A DNA stretch of 64,000 bases from NCBI GenBank assembly GCA_002633005.1, contig NMRA01000495.1, positions 98,837 to 162,836 of the forward strand. Direction: 5' to 3'. Positions 25,215 to 38,095 of this stretch are shown here, piece after piece. The notes under the pieces were generated by a model. That model was not told the DNA's origin and searched no databases. It saw only the letters and a list, made by a program, of their open reading frames with translations. This DNA is from Phoronis australis (taxonomy: Eukaryota > Phoronida > Phoronidae). The stretch's first letter is position 1, and every line of letters starts with the position of its first letter. Made by a program: the position numbers and the translations under genes.

Positions 25215-28200
25215 GGTCAATCTCAACTTAGAACACTTTTAAAAGTCGAAAAAACGTACACTGGTATTCAAGCGAGTGAGCGCAATATTACTCGATTGAG
25301 CCACCGTCAGTGCGATAACATGGCGCATGCGTTAACTTGAGGCTCCTTATGATGAATATCATTTCAAATGATGTAACTAAAATATCTTTACTAAGAAATA
25401 AAACTGGTGCTTATTGTTAACATAAGCACACTTATAAAATTTTCATTTCATTATTAGAGTATGTAGTTATTATTTTAACATTATTTGGCTACTTTTAACC
25501 TAAATCTATTCAAAGTATCAAATGCACGGTCCACATTGGAAGCCTCAGATATGTTGTGATAGGGTGCATTGTGGGTCGGCTTTTATGTATTATTTATAAC
25601 ACATTGATTCTGTGTAAAGAAAATGGTTTTACACACGAGTTTCGGCAAGCGCGCGTATACACTGGAGTACTTTTGAGACGCGCACTAAAGAAGCTTTACT
25701 GAGCAATTCCAACCCCGAATCGCGCGTATCGCGTTTAAATGATTTAAGCCCAGAATACACTAAACATGCTGAATATTCGTGAAACAGCATAGATTTTAAC
25801 TGGTTTTAGTGTTATGTCGCTCATGCATGAGCGTTTCAAAGTAATTATGTTAGTTTCGTTCACCGATAACGCGCTTCAGTGCCATTTGCGCGTTTGACCT
25901 AGGCCGCTTTTTATCCATACTCGCTCAACGTAACTCTCGTAGCTGTGCCATGTCATTTCAAACACAATCAAATCTCAAGATAACGAGTCTACACAGCGTA
26001 CGTTTCTGTTTAGGATTCTAGTTTAGACTGTGCCACTGTACACGTAGTCAGTAGGGCTATGCGGGTTTACCGACAACTCTGTTGTAACTTTGCGTTAATA
26101 ATGATATTCGCTCTCTTGAACTGAACGTTTTAAAGTCTCCGTATGTGCCGATGTTAGATTATCTCGAGAGTGCTGGCAAATAGTTATAGTCAAAATGAAC
26201 CGTTTGTAGTAAGTGCGCTATGTTACTGGCAGCCGCGCATATTAACTGAAGTCAACAGCGTAGCCACAAAGCGCAAACAATGCTACACGCTTCTAACCAA
26301 GGCTTAGGACAGGCATGGCGGGCGCTTTGTGTAATTTTAGTTAGTCAGGTCAAGTTTAATCACGACAAGTCGGCCATGGGTAACGCGACAGCAATGTCAC
26401 ATTATATACAGCTCACTGTCTGTACCAACTTTAACCATTGTTTTTAGTGCAAAGCACAGCGACTATGAGTGAATTTACTATGTCGACTATCGCTGATTCC
26501 TCATAAAATATGCCTAGCGACTAGTACAATAACATTGCGAAAATCATTTCGTGACAAGCGACACGCGCGTTTTTCGCAACAAATATTCTTCCTGAGCCGC
26601 TCTATATTCTCAAGCGACACCGGCGCTTATGTCACTTCTATGACCATAGCACTTGTAAACCCCAACGAAAGCGGCAAAATCTTACAATTATTCTAGATTC
26701 GCAGAATTTGACTGGAAGGCCGGAGACACGGCGGATCGAGCTGCGGCTACGGACTGATCACAAGATGTCGAAGCCATAGCTGCATGCATAAGAAGGAAAT
26801 AATCGCTCGACGTGTTACAGGCTTTAGTCAGAAGTTTCGTTACCTCACGACTGTTATAGCAGAATTGCGTTAGCTGAGGATACATAGGCTACTGCATAAT
26901 GTTTAGGTTGTTAAGGTTAGAATTTCAAACCGGCGATGTTTTATAACGTGAAGTCGGGGCTAGGCCGAAGTGCCACGTACTCTTTGTTGTGCCTAAACAT
27001 TCATCCCTCAAGCTGCCTCTCGGCGTAACAAGATTGCATTAATGACCACTGTTTCTTGCCTGGAGATTACGTTTTGCATTTCAGCTTTTTCTCATCATTT
27101 TGAACAAGAACATGGGCTAAACATGGCTTCCCGTTCTTATGTGTGCGAGTCAGGCTACGATTGAGCGGAAAAGAGTTAAGCGCGCGCGAAATACCGGTGT
27201 CTCGACTTAGTGTTGTAAGCCTTTGCGCTCGCGTGTTTCTCGTCCGTGGCGGCGTGCAGTGGGTGACACATCCGCCACAACTCTAAGCTGTCTAAGCGTT
27301 TGTGGTTATTGAGGACAAAGTGAACTACGGACTCCATGACGTAACCGTATTAGCTTTGTAGGTCTAACGGAGGTGGTCATGCAGAGCAGCTTGCAATCTC
27401 TTTCAGCGACTGAATGCGCATTGCTGCTGCCACGCCAGGAATTGTAGCCTACATCTACATCCCTGCTCACGCACGCAAAACGCAGTGAACCGTTTCAAAC
27501 TGGAGTGCGGCGCTGCACACCGATTAGAGGGAGACACAAGGACTGAAAAAAAAAACGCCGTCGGCTTCCGTCATTAGGATTTGCAAACACAGACATTTTT
27601 CCTTCGAAAATTGTGATTGGGCCCCCTAAACTACATCCTGCATCCCCCGGTGCACAACCAATATTCAAGCGGATCTAACCAGTATGGAGCCTACATTCAA
27701 ACAGCCATTTATTTTGCAGTCACTTTGAGCTATCCCTGTAAGTTCAAATCAAATAGTTTCAAAATAGCCAGTCTATACATCCTGGTAGCTCAGTGTCTAA
27801 AGGTATCTGGGACTCTTTATTCTTTCGAAACTTGGTTTGCTTGACTGTTTCCAACAAGGTGAATATTTTCCTGACAATTGGTCAGAGAGCTGAAAGAATG
27901 TTGGCAGAGCTCAACTGTGGCTGATGCACTGAAGATTCTCATAAGCGGTCGTCGGGTTAAAGTATTTCGAGACCCCTAATATACAAATGTGGGCAATAGT
28001 AATTTGAGGTGCTGTCAGTCGTCACAATTTTTCCACCAGTCCGCCAAGTCGCAACAATTTTCGAGCTACCGCCGTTGCTACCAAAGTTTATCCCTCCCCG
28101 TCAAAACAACCCCAGTGGTTATTGAAGCGAGGCGTGTGATGTGTTTTATTGTTAAAATCCGGCGAACTGGAATGATTGGCTTTCTAGCGATGGCAGAAGG

Positions 28201-31052
28201 CGAGATCGTCCGATCTTGCGGCTTAGCCCCCCACCTACTCATCATCCATAGGCTTTCTAGGAAGACGTGGGAACTGACCCGGGTAGGAAACAAGAAAATG
28301 GAAGCGGTAATTCTCGTTGACAGAAACCTTTTTGAGAGTCTACAACAAATCTAAAATATTTCTTCATAAAGATCAGCTATGGGTGATGATTTATGTGGTT
28401 CGGTTTGTTGAAAAACATTAAATGAAAAATATATATTCGGATCATGGTAAAAACGTGAAGTCATTTTTTGAATGGTGAAGAAGAACGTTTCATTAAAATT
28501 GTGACACACTGTTGCCCTTTTTGGATTTCTTTATTTTTACTAGAGTTGACCAAATCACGTCAGCCAAGCAACAGTCCGATTTTAGCGCACCAGAAATATA
28601 TTTTGCTACGCAAATCACCTTCCTCAGAATTTTTTAGCACAAAAACACGCGAATTAGGCGGTAGACTATTTTACTATCTCTATTTGAGAACTCTCGCTAA
28701 CACTATAATTTATTACATTTCCACAAGAAAACGGTTTGGCAATGCCGACACGAGGGTTATTTTTTGTTGTTTATTAATTCATATCCGAACATCTACTTAT
28801 GCCATAAACACTGGATTTAAGTCCCATGTAATGCTGGCGTTTAAACTACCATTGTTTGGGTTCGTTTTTTGGTGTGGAGTCGTTTGTTGGTTATGCGGCC
28901 AATTCCTCTTCCAAATTACACATTATCAAACCGAGGTCTAAATGGAATCTACAGAACGCTGCAACGGGGAAGATTCGCCACCTCATTTGAATTTGAAGTT
29001 TGCTACTTCAACTTGACCTAAGTAGCGCGCGCGCGGCAGGACGGCACACTACCCCGGGAGTTCATAATCAGTAACGCGTGCAACATTCAAAATCGAAAGC
29101 AACAAAATACCTGGGCAATTTAGAAATGGGTACCTGAGACAACTATATACCAAATGATTAAACCCACAACAGCTTCCCCCACCCCTGTGGTTATGCCAGC
29201 TCCAAGTTGACTTAGGAACAATTTGAAACCAATTTCATGATGGTACCTGATCTAAATAAAAAGTTACTTTCAAGTGATACAAGGCGGGTTTAGGTGACGG
29301 TTGCAACTATTATCGACATAAGCCAGTCCCAAACTTGCGCGCACCCAGCCTTTATTTCGGGGGGGGCTCGAATATCTGCCGATGTGGAAGTCCAAAACGG
29401 GTATCACGTTCAGGGCTGTGAATTGTGTGTTGCGCCTTTTTAGTGGACTTTTGTCTCGTTTTCACGGACTTTTTGTTTCTCTGAGGCGGACCTTGTTGCT
29501 CACTTCGCCAAATGGGGGGCTCCTTCGATCCCTCCGAGCCCCAACCCCTGGGTGTGCGCATGTCAAATTTTAAGGGGCCATGGCCCCCTTGTCCCCCCTA
29601 ATCTGCCACTGCTTAGCTACCATCTTATACAACACGTGTCCATTAAATTTAGGATAAGGCGGTCTTTGCTACGACTGGGCTACGACTGCAGTATAGCTAC
29701 GACTATGGTACTCTTGTGAAAGGAAAAATATCTACTGACTTAAGTGATGTTCGATCTTTACCCTGCAGCTTTAATCTATGACTTAAAATTTTGTTTTTGA
29801 AATGTTGACCACGAAGTCCCCGGATTTTTTCGGAACTCGAAGTGACCGTGAAAGTCCAGTTGTGTAAAATTCATGCGATCGTGAAGGTCCGGTTTTGATC
29901 CCTCTGCCAATTAAAGTCAGGATCTCTGAGCGACTTTTTGGCGGCTTTTTGCGGTTTGCTTGAACAAAGGCTTACTGAAAACTCCATTTTAATGTATAGT
30001 CGGGGTTTAAAAAAGATAAGTGAACTAAAGATCAATTAATATAAAAAATATGAAAAGGAACGAAAACCCTACGACAACGTCAAGATTTTCTAAAAATACG
30101 ATATGGCCGCAGATCAGTGATGACCAGAAAGGTCGGTAAAATTACGAGTAGACAGGATTTTTGTTTCCTCTTGTCAGTACTACTCTCACTCCTCTATGAT
30201 GAGTAGGTCGGGTGGTAAAGTATTTTACACTTTCCTTAATTGTACAATTGCAAAAATCAAGTTCTTTTGTCCGATTGAAAATATAAAATAGTTCTGTGCC
30301 TCGTGCATATTTTACAGCCGATCGCGAGAGGATAAACAAACTTATTTTGATTTACGTTTTTAGCGCAACTCCACTAGTCTGTATGACGTCGTATCGTACG
30401 GGCTCAATGTCGTCAAGTTTTTGCCTTTGGAAAGATATGATTCAGTTACAGGGGGAATCCGCGCTCGAGTGATCGAGCACGTGAAATCGCTTTCGGTTCT
30501 TTCCAGACTCTCACATTCAGTCGTTACTGGGAGCTTCATGCAGTAATTGGCTTATTGAAGTGAAATCGCTGATTACTGGTTTTTAGTAGAAATGTGTTAG
30601 AAATCAATCTTGCTTCGTTCTGTTCTTGCTGCTGTCAATATCTGTCAAACATTTTTGTGCAGGCCTACAAGAATAGCTGATGCCAATCTAGTTCTGCTAT
30701 TTTCGATAAGAAATTTAACTGTAACAAATCTCAGGTCTCATGGCTATTTGTAGGCTTACGTCAGTAAAACTCGTGTCAGTAACAATTTTCTTAACTCACT
30801 GGCCGTATGCTCAGGCTTGTACTAACAGCAGTTGCCTAATATATTTATTTATAATTTGCAAAGATTGTTCTGGAGAGGCCACAAAAACTCACGTTAAAGG
30901 ACTTAACCAGCATTTGTTCCCCGACCATTGCGGTCGGTAGCCTCGAAAACAATACAATTCGCACACCTTGGTGGCAGTGCAACGTCTTGTTAACCACCTA
31001 AGGATATAAAACCTCTGACACTGTTGAAAAGTGGGTCACGGATGATAGCTGG
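25215..31052. other. Upstream region of the SAM/PHD gene; no gene seen
   Basis: The first kilobases should hold its promoter and 5' UTR; CpGs are fairly common up to about 27.5 kb. MITE copy B is at 29334-29562. Frames up to 157 codons occur (for example 28468-28941), but none shows family motifs. Confidence 0.6.
29334..29562. mobile_element. CATG-ended MITE, copy B (229 bp)
   Basis: It starts CTTGCGCGCACCCAGCC and ends CCTGGGTGTGCGCATG. The flanks are CCAAA on the left and TCAAA on the right, a target duplication with one mismatch. The interior matches copies A and C, including GGACTTTTGTCTCGTTTTC and GACTTTTTGTTTCTCTGAGG. Confidence 0.84.
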
Positions 31053-31343
31053 GGTGCGTTCCGTAAAGCTAGAGTTTCCTTCAAGATTTGCTAGATTAAG
31101 GGAGGATCCAGGATTTCGTAAGGGGGGTCGGATCAAGGATTTTTTCAAAAATAAGGGGGACCCAAGTCAATAATTTGAAAATTCTAGATTTGATATCACT
31201 AAAATCAAGGGGAAAAGGGAGGTCCGGACCCCTGGATTCGCCTATGGAGATCGAGCAAGTTTTCGCGCCGTATGGGCATGGATTACAAGCGAAGTACGTG
31301 ATCTTTCAAGTTTTTAGTCGTAAGTAATTTCCTACGGAACACT
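31053..31343. mobile_element. Possible inverted-repeat element with an embedded G-rich repeat
   Basis: GTGCGTTCCGTAAA at the left is mirrored by TTTCCTACGGAACACT at the right. Between them, at about 31096-31250, lies a G-rich segment with GGAGGTCCGGACCCCTGGAT, which looks like a separate dispersed repeat. Confidence 0.35.
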
Positions 31344-32817
31344 GAGGCCCACGGTGGGAGCAAATGTTACATATTAGCGGGGGATCAGTAAATCGTCACT
31401 ATTATCGTCAAACTTTCATGTTGTCAACAGCTTTAGAAAGTCACTGCGGGGCATATTCCAATTACTACGACTTAAAGTGGCCCGGGAACCACCACCACGG
31501 CTCCGCTCTGTAGGTAGGCTACGTATACAAAAGAGAAACCAACAGCTGCCTACCAAGCGAATCCCGGTGACTCAGTAGGTACGGTTGAACACGTCAACAG
31601 TTAATGTTTCAAGGAAATATTGCTTTTTCTATTCCGAGGTCTCTAATTAATGGCGCACGACGACTTTCTTGTTCGTAAAGAAGAGATGCGTAGGTCAGTA
31701 GCGATTTGGCGTTACAACGTAGCAATGCAGAAAGACACAGCAACTACGTAAAAACGTATTGGTCGACATGAATGCAGAGCCGGAGTGTCCGTAGGTAGCC
31801 ACGAGTCATCAATGTACGGTTGCGATGCAGGCAAATCGCTAAGTGTAAACATTCCTGTACTTCTCGTCTGCCAAAATCATTCATGTAGTCCTTTATCAAT
31901 TCTCTTGGTTAGAGTATGGGTCAACGAGAGTCATTTCCCGAGGTCACACGGCATGCACTATTTACAGCGCGGAACTAGTCGACTGGAAACTGGGACAATT
32001 TTCTGTGTTTTGGAAAGAGCATCTGAATGCAAATTACTATTCTTAATACAGTCATTAAAACGTATGAAAATCGAAAACACAATTAACAACCAAGCTAGAA
32101 AATCGGTCACATGGTGTAAGCTGATCTTGATACCGGAAAACTACGTACTCATTATTGGTAACACAAAAATTATAGTGGCTATAAACACGACGCTTTTTAT
32201 TCCATAAAACAACTTTAGACCACTTACCGTTATGGAATTGGTCACAAATTATTCCGTTGTCACATTAGAGAGGTGATTTCAGGACTTAAGAACAGCCTGT
32301 ACAAGTTGACTGTCGCGGAGTGTCATTTTATGCGCCGAAGTCGAGGGTAGTCTCAACTTGAAGGAATAACAAACAGTCAGAACTTTGAAAGCACAGTGAT
32401 CATTTTTCACCTTAAGAAGAACAAGTTGGGACCAATATCGTTGCGGTGAGTGATCTAAACCAAAAATTCACGTCACTGACGGAAGGTACTGGAGTTAGAG
32501 CTACTTTAATCACACCTGTTTTGTTCAGTGAAGTAATTACCATTAGCTATGCTGTGACATATAATGTCGCAATCGACGCATATTGTAGCCCGGGTAATCG
32601 GGGAGCCACAACGATCGACTGTGCAGTGAACATCGACGCATATTCGGACTTTTAGTGATAACGTGTCATGGTAGTAGATGACGCAGTTTGGACCCACAAG
32701 AATTAAAGGAGAATGCCACCAGATTTAATTAGCCTTTTTGCCGTATTAATCGGTCTATATACACATTGCCTCGCATACGGTCGACTTTACCTTGCCGAAA
32801 GACCGTCGCGTTAACCT

Positions 32818-33012
32818 GTGAGGAAGGTGAGAAATGACGCAGCGACGTCAGTGGTTCATTTGCGGAATGAATGCCGATATGTTGCGGTGCCATCGTTCCC
32901 GCTTGTCCGAACTAGTGCAGCTGCGAGGAAAGCGGGTATATCGTTTTTTCGACTTCCCCGAGAGTTCAAAATGCTTAGGAAGTGTAGTGAAGAAATGAAA
33001 AGTACGCTGTAA
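32818..33012 (+). pseudogene. Possible THAP zinc-finger remnant
   Basis: The frame contains YVAVPSF then RKAGISFFRLPRE followed by LRKCSEEMKS. This resembles a THAP DNA-binding domain, in which CAVPSC, GISFFRLP and a basic LRKKW-like helix are usual. The second zinc-binding Cys would be Phe here, and the frame stops before the usual C-x2-H pair, so it would be non-functional. No transposase part is visible nearby. The match rests on eye alone. Confidence 0.28.
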
Positions 33013-34354
33013 ATAGCAACTATGAGGCCGTGAAACATTTTCGTGTCTGTGGCCTGCAGTCGTCGACAGTGCCAGACGAATGCCGGCTTACTAAATAACT
33101 ATCCATACGTTCCGTTGTCTGAGCTTGTTCAGAGCACCTCTATAGTATTTCTTCATCACTGTATTGCGGTTCGAACTGATGGCCTGTTAAACTTAACGTT
33201 TCACCTGCGAAGTCTTCGTCGGGATCGAGCTCTCGTCTAAGTCGGGATTGCGAGTTGCTATGTTGACGTTTGTTACTGAGCGCTCTGTTTCAAAATGAAT
33301 TATTCTCACCCTAACCAATACTTATATAAAACTGAAACAAAGTCTGTCTCATTAGATGCAATTTTTAATGCCTTTGGAGTGCTCGTGAGTGCAAATGATT
33401 TGAGAATCCACTGAGCAATGCGTTACCGGCTTGGTGCAGCAACTCTAATTGACGGGACACCGAGGCCATGTGAGCTCATGCTAATTCAGTGTTTGTTGAC
33501 AGAAACTGTTGTGAAACAACCCGATTTCTATCCCACGCCCAGGTGTTAGGGGAATCTTTATTTACATTTACATTATTCAAATGATGATTGTCAATGTACA
33601 ACTTCTGCCCTGACGGTTCTGTGGCCAAAGCGAAACCTCATGAATTCGCGGCCCCTGAGGAGTAAGTAGGTTTGCAGTTTCGTGGCTAATTCACCAACAT
33701 AACCACGTGCACATTACTTCTTTAGAAGTTTAGTTTCCAACTTCGTGTGGTTTATGTTCGTGATGTCTTCAGTCCGGCCAGCCGCGACGGGCCTGATCGG
33801 GCTCCGAGCCACTCACTCGGGCAAAAGATAACAAGCGTTTTGTGTGTTTAGAACTCAAAAAATCACAAGTCTAAACAACACAAACCTAGGTTCTCCTGTC
33901 AGTATCTCACGGAAAAATACTTCGAATTTGTCTCCGAACAGACCCCAAACTCCTGCTACGGACTACGGACCCTATTGGCCTGCCGAACTTTGTAGGCTAC
34001 ATTGTGTCCAAATACCAATAAATCCGTAACAGCGAAATAAAACACGTTTTTATAAGAACTCGGTGTATTTTTAAGGGTTTTACATCGAAGTTTGATGATT
34101 TATTGGTGTTAAACGATGAATTCAAGCGATAAGCTCGAACCAGTGAACTGCTAAACAGACTGCGCGTGAAACCAATACGTCATTGCATAATTTCAACACC
34201 TGCGTCTGCCGTCAGGTGTCAGGTAACGCAACCGTACGAGACGTTATCGAGTAGAACTACTCGATCTAAATTGACACAAATTAGGTTGTTTTTTGGGTGG
34301 CATGCTCCTTTAGAATAAACATGCCGTCGCCGACTGGGTCCAAAACGTCACAAT

Positions 34355-34373
34355 GACGTCAAAATGACGTCAT
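34355..34373. promoter_or_regulatory. Two perfect CRE (TGACGTCA) palindromes 11 bp apart
   Basis: TGACGTCA occurs at 34355-34362 and 34366-34373, with a half site CGTCA just upstream. CRE sites bind CREB/ATF bZIP factors. They lie in a gene-free region about 9 kb upstream of the SAM/PHD gene start, so a regulatory role is only a possibility. Confidence 0.3.
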
Positions 34374-35277
34374 GCTAAACATTCCTGCCGGCCTCCCCAG
34401 CTGCGTTGAAAAGTTGCCTTCTTACCAGGATTTTTGGCACATAGGCGGACGTAGAGTCAGAGGGATGCCTTAGAACTTGCAAGGAAATCCAAAAGGAGGT
34501 TCTGCAACAAGTTAAAAGGGGGAAATAGGCGAGAATTGGCTAAATGGTTATAATCGCCTCGTTTCATATATTGTCGTGATGGACCGTTCGAAGATGACAG
34601 GGATGCAACCCTGGACGGTCAAAAAACCGCAAGTCCTTCTGCTCGATTACTCTCAGTACTTTAATCAGACAGCATCAGTTGCCTGAGGAATTAAGACGTT
34701 TGACTTTTCGCCTTTTTGTGGACGAAAACAGGGCCAGTGAAAAAAGCGTGTCCAACGTATGTTCCCTGAAGCCCGCTTCACAATCAAAATACTGTTGTGC
34801 GCGTGGACGTTGATTTTGTAAACAGGAACATTTGGGATAATGAGTATACGTGGCTTTCTCCCTCCGGTTTTCGGAAGCCCCCTCTAGAATCGCATTCAAA
34901 TCCTTATACCTCCCATCTCATCTACTGAGTGCGAAAGTCCTTCAGGCGGAAGTATGATTTCTGGGGGTGTTGAGAGGGTGACACTCTCCAGAAATCGTAT
35001 AATTAGTTGGACGAAAAGGTTGGACAAACAGTGTCAAAAATGGTTTCATGTGACCTTTTAGTTCGTCTGTCATAAATTCTCCCTAAACGGAATCGTGTGT
35101 TTTTTCAGTACTTTCTAATTTTGTCGTCATTTTTGTCTTGCAATAGATATGTTTAATTTGCGCGTTGTTCTGCATGAACGAGGTATGAAAAAGATGAACG
35201 ATACACAAATGCGCGATCCATTAGCGTCGGAACGTGCCGCAATTTTAGTCACGAGCCTCTGTTGCTAATTAGGTTCA

Positions 35278-35540
35278 GTTCAACGTGTCCACATTAACAA
35301 ACTCTTTGTTTGCAAAATCGACCAAATTTGAAACAAAAGTTCGCCAGTGTGTTCAGGTTGCCAAACACGGACAAACTGATCACGTGATTCTCAGTGATCA
35401 AAATGTCAGCCCCTGTAAGTGAAAGTTTGGTGGAGTTTGCTAGTGAGGGCTGGTTGCCACTCATCAAAACATGACCAAACTCCGAGTTTGGGCTTGTTTT
35501 CACCAAAACTTTGATAGAGTTTTCCAATGTGAACTTGATG
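35278..35540. mobile_element. Imperfect inverted-repeat element
   Basis: GTTCAACGTGTCCACATT with AAACTC on the left is mirrored by GAGTTTTCCAATGTGAAC on the right. The interior holds further copies of a TTTGGT/AACCAA theme. The 77-residue frame across it is a by-product of the repeat. Confidence 0.45.
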
Positions 35541-36366
35541 TTTACGAAACAGCATTGGGTGATGCAATTTTAAAATCAAACAACTTGTTAGATATCAATC
35601 AATAACCGGATACTATTTATTTTGGGAGAGATCAATTAATTTCGTTGCAAGCTAGAGCAACTTCATTCATGAAAAAGACGTTGACGTTAGATTACATTTT
35701 TGCTAAACGCAAAGCAATGTAAAGAAAACAAGAATGTCCTGTAATCCGACACTGTGTAAAATCGACGAAACAGTTTCCAGCCACACTGAAGAACTAGATG
35801 TCCGTATACTAGATGCTCCTGAACGCCCATTTGCGGTACCGGAATTTGGCAAATAACACAGTTAAATTTAAATTAAATCGAAAATTTTGTATGAGACGTC
35901 GAAATGAGTCGTGCTGTTTTCTCCGGGAACAAAATAATATCCAAACCGGCGCGTTGATATCAAGCAATAACCTTGGACTAAAATTAATCGATATCCCCAG
36001 AAAAAAAGTGGTTGTATGACCACCTATTTTTGTCAGCGTTTGTTTTTTCAAAATAAAATTGACCTGTTTTTGACAAAATCGAAAACCGTGATAACACACA
36101 AAAGATCATGTCTAGTTTCAATTACAAACAACCAAATTAAAACAAATTAAAATGGTGAAAAATAAGCATTCTGCAACTTTAAACACTCGGAGAAAAGTTT
36201 GCTTGCAAAATAACAAAGCGAATTTTAATAAGGTTTGGCTAAAGCCCTTGAGCTTTGACTGCTTTGTATTTTCATGAAACATATTGCTGAGTCAATGGTT
36301 GAAGTCCTTGATACTCATACAAAATTACTTCCCAGTGCCAAGTGATGAGCGATGAAAGACCAGTGG

Positions 36367-36799
36367 CCGGTTGCATGAAACAGTCCCAAATGGGGACTCA
36401 ACTATGGTCCTTAAGTCTTTTTACGTATTTGTGTTTTCATGGACTCACAGATGTAACATTAATTTTATACCATTTCATCTTTATATGAGCTCCTCTTTGA
36501 TAAATTACATTTTCTAATAATATATTTAACTAAAAACTGAGCCCAGAGATCATTGAAAGTAAAATGACTCAGTCCTTAAAATTGGGGGTGTTGCATGAAA
36601 AGATCCCTAATTATTTTTGATAATATCGACAATTCAACGTAGAGTTCACTCTCGATTTGTATCAAAGTCAAAATTTGACTTAGTAATGAAACTAAAACAA
36701 TAGAAGAAAGGGTAATCTATGTTTTCACAAGTCCAAAAATACGCAGTAGATTTAGGGAATTTAGTTGAGTCCCTATTTGGGACTGTTTCATGCAACCGG
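36367..36799. mobile_element. 433-bp MITE with 38-bp terminal inverted repeats
   Basis: CCGGTTGCATGAAACAGTCC at the left end continues for 38 bases and is matched in reverse complement at 36762-36799 with one mismatch. A partial third copy of the end motif (GTTGCATGAAAAGATCCC) is at about 36592, as if an older end is embedded. The interior is AT-rich with no coding frame. Confidence 0.8.
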
Positions 36800-38029
36800 G
36801 CACAGAAGGCTTTTATCTATTCGCAAAACAAAAACATTTGAAGTTACAATATCGGCTCGAAGAATGTCCATTGACTTCATGGCTCGAAACTTATCTCTGT
36901 ACTCGGTATAAGACTCGATAACTGTCCATGGCACAATAGCGTCCAGGTTGGTGATGCTCGCGGCGGTTTTTAATTGGATGTCTGTGGACCTTAGTGCTAT
37001 GAAAAGTAAAAAAGATGAAACATAAAATAGAAATTTTATTCAATTTAACTACAAATCAGTCACAATTTCAAAACGTTTATTCATAGTGATTGGATGGCTT
37101 GTGATGATGATGTCCGGGGCCAGCCGTCGCCCCGACGGATCCTCTCCTTTCTGAACGCTACTGCCATGGTGTGGCATGCCTCAAGTAACTCGAGGGATAT
37201 TAGACCCTGGACCCAGGAGTCTATATGTTCGTAAAGGAAGATGCGTTGTGCACTAGTTTGAGTGACACTGACAATGTGATTTCAAAATTGAACATTGGTT
37301 TGAATGCCTGTGAAATAGCAATACTGGCATGCTTTGGCACTGAAAATATTGCTGAAGTATTTAATTAATTGAGTAAATAAAATAGCTTGTTTGATAAACT
37401 TGCTAACAAAAAATCCGCTTTTACTGAACCATAGGATTACTACCATATATGCGCGTATTTAGGCCCGTGCTTCAATATCTGAAGCTGTGCCTATATCCAC
37501 ACTTAGGCGCATGCGCCTATATGCGAACCATTCGATTAATACCATTCATGAGTGGTGCTCCTGATTTTGGCGCGCCGCATTTATTTTTACGAAAAAATTC
37601 TTAGCTGTTTGTCTCGTGTAATGCAGTGACGAATATCACAAATGATATAGGGTCCCATAATACTCCTAGACGTACTACCTGTATATTTATTTGGTTCGTT
37701 TCTTAGTTTTTTAAACACCCATTTTGTTTTTCTGTTGAACACTGTTGGCATTTGCCCTTGTTATGCCCGAAAGGTAGTGTAAATTGTCAACCAATCATTC
37801 CTTTAATTTCCTTCCGACTATTATTCATTGTTTAAATCCGGTTCAATTAGTAATAAACCCATTGTGTTCATAATTTACAAATGTGAAAACATTTAAACAA
37901 ATTTTGCAACATTTAACCGCTAAACCGATGTTCCTATTATTTCTACCAGTTGTGCTCAAAAGTGTTTATCAAAGCGTCTTGTCTGAGTCGTAGTCTTAAA
38001 GAAGTGCGCTGTCAAACACAGTCGCGAAG

Positions 38030-38095
38030 AAATGTTTCGCATGGGCAAGATTATACGCGTTTGCTGTATCCGCAGCAAGGCAATGCGAAACATTT
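38030..38095. other. Nested hairpin of unknown nature
   Basis: AAATGTTTCGCAT (38030-38042) and ATGCGAAACATTT (38083-38095) are perfect 13-bp complements. The loop contains a second stem, TTGCTG (38061-38066) with CAGCAA (38073-38078). A transcript of either strand would fold. I do not recognise a known RNA family; it could also be a small transposon relic. Confidence 0.4.

Noticed and set aside
28468-28941. 157-codon frame in the gene-free region
   Set aside because: No recognisable domain, no splice or promoter context, and the sequence looks like chance translation of AT-rich DNA.
31785-32207. 140-codon plus-strand frame
   Set aside because: No family motifs and no neighbouring exons in phase; treated as chance.
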